A stretch of DNA of 25,022 nt. Origin: a virus. The stretch lies in IMG/VR virus record IMGVR_UViG_3300027899_000067, positions 1 through 25,022 of that record; one strand, written 5' to 3'. The notes below the pieces were generated by a model that saw nothing but the letters and a program-made list of their open reading frames with translations, did no database searches and was not told the DNA's origin. The translations under genes and the position numbers were made by a program. Of the stretch, positions 20,364-25,022 are shown one piece after another. Every line of letters begins with the position of its first letter. Within the stretch, counting starts at the first letter, position 1.

Positions 20364-20930
20364 ATGTTTATGTACGACGTTGAGACTCTAGGTATTGAGT
20401 CTAATTCTGTTATTCTTTCGATGGCTTGTATCTACTTCAACCCAGAAGATAAACCAACCTTTAAACAATTGGTTGAGAATGCATTCTTTGTTAAGTTAAA
20501 TTCTAAATATCAAACTGAACATTTAGGTCGTACTGTTACTAAGTCTACATTAGAATGGTGGGCAAAACAACCTGAGATGCTTAAGAAACAATCTCTAATT
20601 CCATCAGCAAATGATGTAATGCCAGATGAAGCTATCCGTTTAATGACTGGTTGGTCAAAGCAATTTCCTAATGATGAAAAGTGCGTAGTTTGGGCACGCG
20701 GCAATTTAGACCAAATGTGTTTAGGTTCTATGGAAGATAAGTTAGGTAGAGAAGCTTTATTCCACTTTGGCCGTTGGAGAGATGTTCGTACTGCAGTTGA
20801 TGTACTAACGGGATCTACAAATGGTTACTGTAATGTAGACCATCCTGAGTTTAATCGCGATGACGTTATCAAACATAACCCAATCCACGACTGTGCCTAT
20901 GACGCAATGATGTTAATGTATGGAAAATAA
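20364..20930 (+). CDS. dexA: DnaQ-like 3'-5' exonuclease (DexA-like)
   Basis: A 188-aa DEDD-type exonuclease, similar to the T4 DexA/Rv2179c-like group, which removes nucleotides from 3' ends of single-stranded DNA or RNA. Exo I is YDVETLG (Asp5, Glu7), the Exo II region is WARGNLDQMCL (about residues 111-121, with Asp117) and Exo III is NPIHDCAYDAMM (about 172-183, His175/Asp176 and Asp180). The length is somewhat shorter than T4 DexA (227 aa). An AGGA site precedes ATG 20364; ATG 20370 is an alternative. It sits just before the DNA polymerase gene, but on a separate promoter. Family assignment is strong; whether it prefers DNA or RNA cannot be told. Confidence 0.82.
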   Translation: MFMYDVETLGIESNSVILSMACIYFNPEDKPTFKQLVENAFFVKLNSKYQTEHLGRTVTKSTLEWWAKQPEMLKKQSLIPSANDVMPDEAIRLMTGWSKQFPNDEKCVVWARGNLDQMCLGSMEDKLGREALFHFGRWRDVRTAVDVLTGSTNGYCNVDHPEFNRDDVIKHNPIHDCAYDAMMLMYGK

Positions 20931-20933
20931 CGT

Positions 20934-20962
20934 TGTACATTAATTCACTTGTATGTTATAAT
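20934..20962 (+). promoter_or_regulatory. TGTACA-17-TATAAT promoter for gene 43
   Basis: TGTACATTAATTC at 20934 and TATAAT at 20957-20962, spacer 17 bp, 27 bp before the polymerase start. Confidence 0.85.
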
Positions 20963-20988
20963 GTTACATAATATGAAAAAGGTGATCG

Positions 20989-23466
20989 ATGTATACTTCA
21001 GTTTTCCAGTACGGCAATAGGATTCTAGTTCGTGGCTACGACCACAACGGTAAACCCTACAAACAAAAGGTTGAGTTCGAACCTACTCTATTCGTAGACT
21101 CTAAAAAGACGGATCAAACCTCTGAGTGGAAAACACTTGAAGGTAAGACCGTCTACCCCATCAAACCCGGCTCCATCAAGGAATGTAAAGAATTCGTTGA
21201 ACGTTACAAAGATGTTTCTGGGTTTGGTATCTATGGTCTAAATCAATATGACTATCAATACATCGCTGATCGATATCCAGGCGAGATCAGCGCTGATACA
21301 TCTCTAATCAAGATCTGTACGGTTGACATCGAGACTAAGACTGAGTTTGGCTTTCCTATCGTACAGGAAGCCAATGAGGAGATCCTTCTAATCTCTTTGA
21401 TGGATAACCATACTAAACAGATCCGTACCTATGGTTGCACAGACTTCACCAACACAAATGACAATGTAACTTATGTCAAATGTGCATCTGAAAAGCAAAT
21501 GCTTGAGATGTTTCTACAGTACTGGATGCTGAATACTCCTGATGTTATCACGGGTTGGAATGTACTTAAGTTCGATATGACTTACATCATCAATCGTATC
21601 CGTCGTCTTGGTCTAGAAGCTGAGAAGTTATCTCCATGGGGTATGATTCGTGATCAGAAAGATCGTGAGACTGGTGATATCCATTACAGCATCCCAGGTA
21701 TCGCCATCCTAGATTACATGGAACTCTATAAGAAGTTTACATTTACCGCTCGTGAATCATATCGTCTTGACTTCATTGCTGAGGTAGAACTCGGTGAGAA
21801 TAAACTAGAAAACAAGTTTGATACGTTCAAAGAATTCTATACAAACGATTGGGATAACTTTGTTAAGTACAACATCCACGATGTATACTTGGTCGACAAA
21901 CTAGAAGATCGTCTGAAGCTAATCATATTGGCTACCATCCTTGCATACAAAGCAAAAGTTAACTTCGAGGATGTCTATTCACCAGTACGTACTTGGGATA
22001 TCTTAATCTATAACTATTTAGGTGACAAGAATATTGCGGTACCTATGAAGTCTGCATCTCGTGCAGTACCATTCGTAGGTGGCTTTGTTAAGGATCCTAT
22101 TGCTGGATTGCACAACTGGGTATGCTCATTCGATTTGACTTCTCTATATCCTCATATCATTATGGGTTATAACATGAGCCCTGAAACTATTTCAGATCTA
22201 ACTGTACCGGTATCTGTTGATGATCTTGTATCTAAGTCAATCAACCTAGACGTACTCAAGGATCAGGATGTGGCAATGGCAGCTAATGGTTCTACTTATC
22301 GTAGAGATGTTCGTGGCTTCCTACCTGATCTTATGCAAAGTTTGTATAATGAACGTAAGACGTCTAAGAACCAGATGTTGAAGCTTCAAAAAGAATACGA
22401 GAAGACAAAGGATCCTGCAACTGATAAAGAGATTGCACGACTATCCACTCTCGAGCAAGTGATTAAGGTTACACTAAACTCCGGTTACGGTGCAGTAACT
22501 AATGCTTATTTCAGATACTTCGATATCCGTATTGGTGAAGGTATCACTAAGACCGGTCAATTGGCATCTCAATGGGTATCTCGTAAGCTTAATGAGTTTA
22601 TGAACAAAGCGATTAAGACTGAAGGTGTGGATTATGTTATCTATTCTGATACCGATTCATGTTACCTCAGTCTTGATAAAGTAGTTCAAGCTCATGCCGC
22701 AGATAAAGATACTGCGGGTAAGATCCAGTTCATGACCGATTTTGCAATCAAGGTACTTCAACCATATATAGATAAGTCGTATCAAGAGATGGCTGACTAC
22801 ACCAATGCATACGAGCAGATGATGAAGATGAAGCTCGAGGTTATCGCGGATGTAGGTATCTTCTACAAGAAAAAGAAATACTTGCTTAACGTACATAGTT
22901 CCGAAGGTGTAGTCTACTCTGAACCTAAACTAAAAGTTAAAGGTTTGAGTATGATCCAATCATCTACTCCTGAGATCTGTCGTAACAGTCTTCGTGAATC
23001 GATTAAGGTTGCATTGAGTGGGTCTGAAAAAGAAATACGCGAGTTCAATAAAAACTTCCGAGTTCAATTCGATAAGCATACCGCGGAAGAGATCTCTTTC
23101 CCACGATCTGTTAATGGTATAGACACTTATGGTTCTGCTAATGGTATCTATTCTAAAGGTACTCCGATAGCTGTACGTGGTGCGTTACTATATAATCATC
23201 ACCTCAAGCGTTTAAAATTGGATAAGAAGTATACCACAGTTAAGAACGGAGATAAGGTTAAGTTTGTAATGCTTAAGATGCCTAATCCATTCCACGAGAA
23301 TGTCATTGCATTCCCTACCGAGCTCCCTAAGGAATTCGGTTTGCACGACTATATAGATTATGATACACAATATGAGAAGGCTTTCAAAGACAGTCTTGGG
23401 GATCTAGTAGAACCTATGGGATGGGTACTAGACGATGTTGCTAACTTAGAGGATTTTTTCGGATGA
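20989..23466 (+). CDS. 43: DNA polymerase, family B (gp43-like)
   Basis: This 825-aa replicative polymerase is somewhat shorter than T4 gp43 (898 aa). The 3'-5' exonuclease motifs are VDIET (Asp113, Glu115), GWNVLKFDM (Asp196) and YNIHDVY (Asp298). Polymerase motif A is DLTSLYP (382-388), motif B is KVTLNSGYG (493-501) and motif C is YSDTDS (552-557, Asp554 and Asp556). A KKKKY block near 639-643 follows. The C-terminus ends NLEDFFG, a hydrophobic tail of the type that docks on the sliding clamp. An AAAAAGGTGA site precedes the ATG. Codon use is richer in C and G than in the small flanking genes. Both proofreading and synthesis residues appear intact. Confidence 0.98.
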   Translation: MYTSVFQYGNRILVRGYDHNGKPYKQKVEFEPTLFVDSKKTDQTSEWKTLEGKTVYPIKPGSIKECKEFVERYKDVSGFGIYGLNQYDYQYIADRYPGEISADTSLIKICTVDIETKTEFGFPIVQEANEEILLISLMDNHTKQIRTYGCTDFTNTNDNVTYVKCASEKQMLEMFLQYWMLNTPDVITGWNVLKFDMTYIINRIRRLGLEAEKLSPWGMIRDQKDRETGDIHYSIPGIAILDYMELYKKFTFTARESYRLDFIAEVELGENKLENKFDTFKEFYTNDWDNFVKYNIHDVYLVDKLEDRLKLIILATILAYKAKVNFEDVYSPVRTWDILIYNYLGDKNIAVPMKSASRAVPFVGGFVKDPIAGLHNWVCSFDLTSLYPHIIMGYNMSPETISDLTVPVSVDDLVSKSINLDVLKDQDVAMAANGSTYRRDVRGFLPDLMQSLYNERKTSKNQMLKLQKEYEKTKDPATDKEIARLSTLEQVIKVTLNSGYGAVTNAYFRYFDIRIGEGITKTGQLASQWVSRKLNEFMNKAIKTEGVDYVIYSDTDSCYLSLDKVVQAHAADKDTAGKIQFMTDFAIKVLQPYIDKSYQEMADYTNAYEQMMKMKLEVIADVGIFYKKKKYLLNVHSSEGVVYSEPKLKVKGLSMIQSSTPEICRNSLRESIKVALSGSEKEIREFNKNFRVQFDKHTAEEISFPRSVNGIDTYGSANGIYSKGTPIAVRGALLYNHHLKRLKLDKKYTTVKNGDKVKFVMLKMPNPFHENVIAFPTELPKEFGLHDYIDYDTQYEKAFKDSLGDLVEPMGWVLDDVANLEDFFG

Positions 23467-23972
23467 AATGCACAATTTGTAATAAAGAATACCACGTGGA
23501 TTGCCAATGGAGTCCATGCCACTTAAACCACAGGAGAAATAAAATGGATGAAAAGAATGAAAATGCAACACTAGCAGTTGATTGGGTAAAAGATATTGCA
23601 AACATGCATACAAAGTATGGGGTCAATCCTAAGGTACGTGAGTTTGATAAAGAGAAACTACAAAAGTTTCTTGAGTTCCGTATCTCATTCCTACAAGAAG
23701 AATTAGATGAACTAAAATCTGCAACTAATGGTGATGATGTAGTAGATGCTCTAATCGATTTATGTGTTGTAGCTATTGGTACTTTGGATGCCTTTGATGT
23801 GAATACCTATGCAGCATGGTCACGAGTACACGCTGCAAATATGGCAAAGGAAGTAGGTATTAAAGCTTCACGTCCTAACCCACTTGGTCTACCAGATCTA
23901 ATCAAACCAGAAGGTTGGACTGCTCCTACTCATGCTGACAACGTTGGTTTATTGGGAAAACTATATGACTAA
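23463..23972 (+). CDS. Zinc-motif/MazG-like nucleotide pyrophosphohydrolase fusion
   Basis: The 169-aa frame has two parts. Residues 1-27 hold Cys3, Cys6, Cys14 and Cys19 plus His residues (CTIC and DCQWSPCHLNH), like the tiny zinc-binding proteins found alone in many phages. From residue 28, the FLQEELDELKSATNGDD, VVDALIDLCVVAIGTLDAF and WSRVHAANMAKEVG blocks match the MazG/PRA-PH-like all-alpha pyrophosphohydrolases, with EExxE and D residues for metal binding. ATG 23544 (Met28) has a perfect AGGAGAA site, so the enzyme part may also be made alone. The first start overlaps the gene 43 stop (ATGA). A role in dNTP clean-up is likely; the exact substrate is unknown. Confidence 0.75.
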   Translation: MKCTICNKEYHVDCQWSPCHLNHRRNKMDEKNENATLAVDWVKDIANMHTKYGVNPKVREFDKEKLQKFLEFRISFLQEELDELKSATNGDDVVDALIDLCVVAIGTLDAFDVNTYAAWSRVHAANMAKEVGIKASRPNPLGLPDLIKPEGWTAPTHADNVGLLGKLYD

Positions 23973-24468
23973 TCTATTGCAGTATCTAAAAGAATGTCAA
24001 GATCGTATTGGTGAAATTATTATTGATCAAGGTTTTATTGACTTTAGAAACGAGCATAAAGAAAAATTTAGGGCAGGTGGACGAGATGATCGTCAACGTC
24101 TAATGGATGCTGATTGTTTAATTACAGAATATATGTTACTTAAGAATGGGTTTGTAAAGCAACCTGAAAATAAAAAACACGACTTTATTAAGGATGATGA
24201 TAAAGTAGATACTAAGATTATTTCTTCACTTTATTTTAATGTTCCAGAGGATAAAGTAACGTGGTATATGAATAATATTCGGTCTGGTAATCTAACTCAC
24301 TTTGCATTCTATAAGTTTATGGTGAGGCCTGGAGCACCTTTAAAAGTTGGTGATAAGGTATTAATCCGCTTAGATGAAGTAAGGGATGCAGAGTATGTTA
24401 TGAATAAATTAAGACCATCTAAGGGCGATGGATATTATTATATTGTACAAAGTAATGTTGTACATTAA
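23965..24468 (+). CDS. Hypothetical protein
   Basis: A 167-aa protein. The N-terminal half is helical (LLQYLKECQDRIGEIIID and RQRLMDADCLITEYMLL), and the second half has a KVDTKIISSLYFNVP segment followed by THFAFYKFM and a beta-rich end (LKVGDKVLIRLDEV, then GDGYYYIVQ). The D-x-K pairing and the following strands faintly recall PD-(D/E)xK nucleases or EndoVII-unrelated phage nuclease-like proteins, but key residues cannot be confirmed by eye. I chose ATG 23965, which overlaps the upstream stop by eight bases and has GGGA before it. A promoter lies within its last codons. Confidence 0.7.
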   Translation: MTNLLQYLKECQDRIGEIIIDQGFIDFRNEHKEKFRAGGRDDRQRLMDADCLITEYMLLKNGFVKQPENKKHDFIKDDDKVDTKIISSLYFNVPEDKVTWYMNNIRSGNLTHFAFYKFMVRPGAPLKVGDKVLIRLDEVRDAEYVMNKLRPSKGDGYYYIVQSNVVH

Positions 24469-24487
24469 TTCGAATTTGTTATATAAT
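24459..24487 (+). promoter_or_regulatory. TGTACA-17-TATAAT promoter (long TTAATT form)
   Basis: TGTACATTAATTC at 24459, inside the last codons of the upstream gene, and TATAAT at 24482-24487, spacer 17 bp. It drives the Nmad1-like gene and gene 42. Confidence 0.85.
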
Positions 24488-24509
24488 ATTATTTTTAGTG
24501 AGGTAAAAC

Positions 24510-24875
24510 ATGGCATATACACGAGCATCAGCAAATATTCTATTAGAAGCAGCAGAAATCCAAGAAAAGAAAGGTCAAGATTATAATAACGCAGTGAGTC
24601 GTGTTACTCAAGCTGATTATTATCCTAATGGTGTCTATTCAATTCTAGATATCTGTCAAGCTAAAGTCCTTCGCATGTATTCTGTATTGGATACTATGCA
24701 AGCAGGTGGTAATCCTAACTTCGAATCTATCGAAGACTCAGCAATCGATCTAATCAACTATGCATCCTTTGTAGCTGCATATATTCGCGGTCAAGTACCC
24801 GGTCAAAAAGCTGATCGTGATATCTTTAACAAACCTTTACCAAAGGAGATTAATAATGATTTACGGAGTAAGTAA
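24510..24875 (+). CDS. Nucleotide-modification-associated protein (DUF1599/Nmad1-like)
   Basis: This 121-aa helical protein has the KKGQDYNNAVSR block (about residues 19-30), then ILDICQAKVLRMYSVLDT, then ESIEDSAIDLINYASFVAAYI. This D-Y-N... K-x-x-R... E-S-x-x-D-x-x-x-D-x-x-x-Y layout is that of the DUF1599/Nmad1-type and MazG-like families, which occur beside genes for modified nucleotides in phages. It directly precedes gene 42 and overlaps it by 20 bases, with the gene 42 ribosome-binding site (AAAGGAG, 24842-24848) inside its end. A GTGAGG site precedes the ATG. A role in making or guarding modified dNTPs is inferred from the context. Confidence 0.65.
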   Translation: MAYTRASANILLEAAEIQEKKGQDYNNAVSRVTQADYYPNGVYSILDICQAKVLRMYSVLDTMQAGGNPNFESIEDSAIDLINYASFVAAYIRGQVPGQKADRDIFNKPLPKEINNDLRSK

Positions 24876-25022
24876 TATTCGTAGGATCCTTGCCGAGAAT
24901 CTCAAGAACGAGGTTTTTGTTACTGATAAAACAGGTGTAAAAACTGTTGAGATCCTTAATGCATCCTTTATTGCTAATGAACCAGCAATATTCGGTACAG
25001 TTAATGAGGAGTACGTGGCACG
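24856..25022 (+). CDS. 42: dCMP hydroxymethylase/thymidylate synthase-like (gp42), 3' partial
   Basis: Only the first 55 codons are in the window. The visible block TDKTGVKTVEILNASF then ANEPAIFGTVNEEYVAR aligns closely with the N-terminus of T4 gp42 (DKTGVKTIEIIGASF then ADEPFIFGALNDEYIQR). T4 gp42 turns dCMP into 5-hydroxymethyl-dCMP, the precursor of modified cytosine in T4 DNA. Thymidylate synthase is a relative, so the specificity must be judged from the missing part. The start is ATG 24856 with an AAAGGAG site seven bases upstream. Confidence 0.8.
   Translation, partial: MIYGVSNIRRILAENLKNEVFVTDKTGVKTVEILNASFIANEPAIFGTVNEEYVA

Noticed and set aside
1-25022. CRISPR arrays, insertion sequences, integrase or attachment sites
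   Set aside because: No regularly spaced repeats, transposase or integrase genes, or terminal inverted repeats were seen; the content fits a lytic T4-like phage.

Overview
This window is a piece of a T4-like myovirus genome. All genes lie on the + strand, are tightly packed (many ATGA or TAATG overlaps) and are AT-rich. The T4 core is clear: prohead protease (21), scaffold (22), major capsid protein (23), a gp19-like tail tube protein, UvsY, UvsW, sigma factor 55, recombination nuclease 47/46, clamp 45, clamp loader 44/62, RegA, DNA ligase (30), DexA-like exonuclease, DNA polymerase 43, and the start of gene 42. The host is not in the window. A 23-residue PqqA-like peptide gene and a tmRNA tag ending in FALAA suggest a PQQ-using proteobacterium. 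A streamlined, AT-rich methylotroph of the Methylophilales type is a reasonable guess, but it is inference.

Layout. Positions 1-5056 are the late head/tail block, with a late promoter (TATAAATA) before gene 22 and a strong UUCG terminator after gene 23. Positions 5085-10963 hold recombination and late-transcription genes (uvsY, uvsW, an Sm-like protein, 55, 47, a microprotein, 46). Positions 11020-11974 carry small regulatory and nucleotide-pool genes. Positions 12029-14806 are the replisome block 45-44-(membrane protein)-62-regA. Positions 14832-17083 are an accessory island: a 59-aa protein, pqqA, a secreted protein, a circularly permuted two-piece tmRNA, a 39-aa membrane protein and a small heat-shock protein, separated by terminators, late promoters and structured leaders. 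Positions 17099-20930 hold small proteins, the ligase and an exonuclease. Positions 20989-25022 hold the polymerase, a Zn-motif/MazG-like protein and the nucleotide-modification genes.

Control. Eleven copies of a rigid promoter, TGTACA-17 bp-TATAAT, precede mainly replication, recombination and regulatory genes; seven share the longer TGTACATTAATT box. Five intergenic TATAAATA boxes mark probable T4-type late promoters, to be read by the gp55/gp45 system encoded here. RegA probably adds translational control.

Most notable: (1) the phage pqqA gene at 15122-15193, keeping the Glu15 and Tyr19 from which PQQ is made, with its own RBS and terminator; (2) a permuted tmRNA encoding ANDELFALAA, whose spacer holds a degenerate second copy of the tmRNA 5' end; (3) the phage-specific promoter family; (4) a 17-aa microprotein between genes 47 and 46 with two clamp-binding-like motifs.
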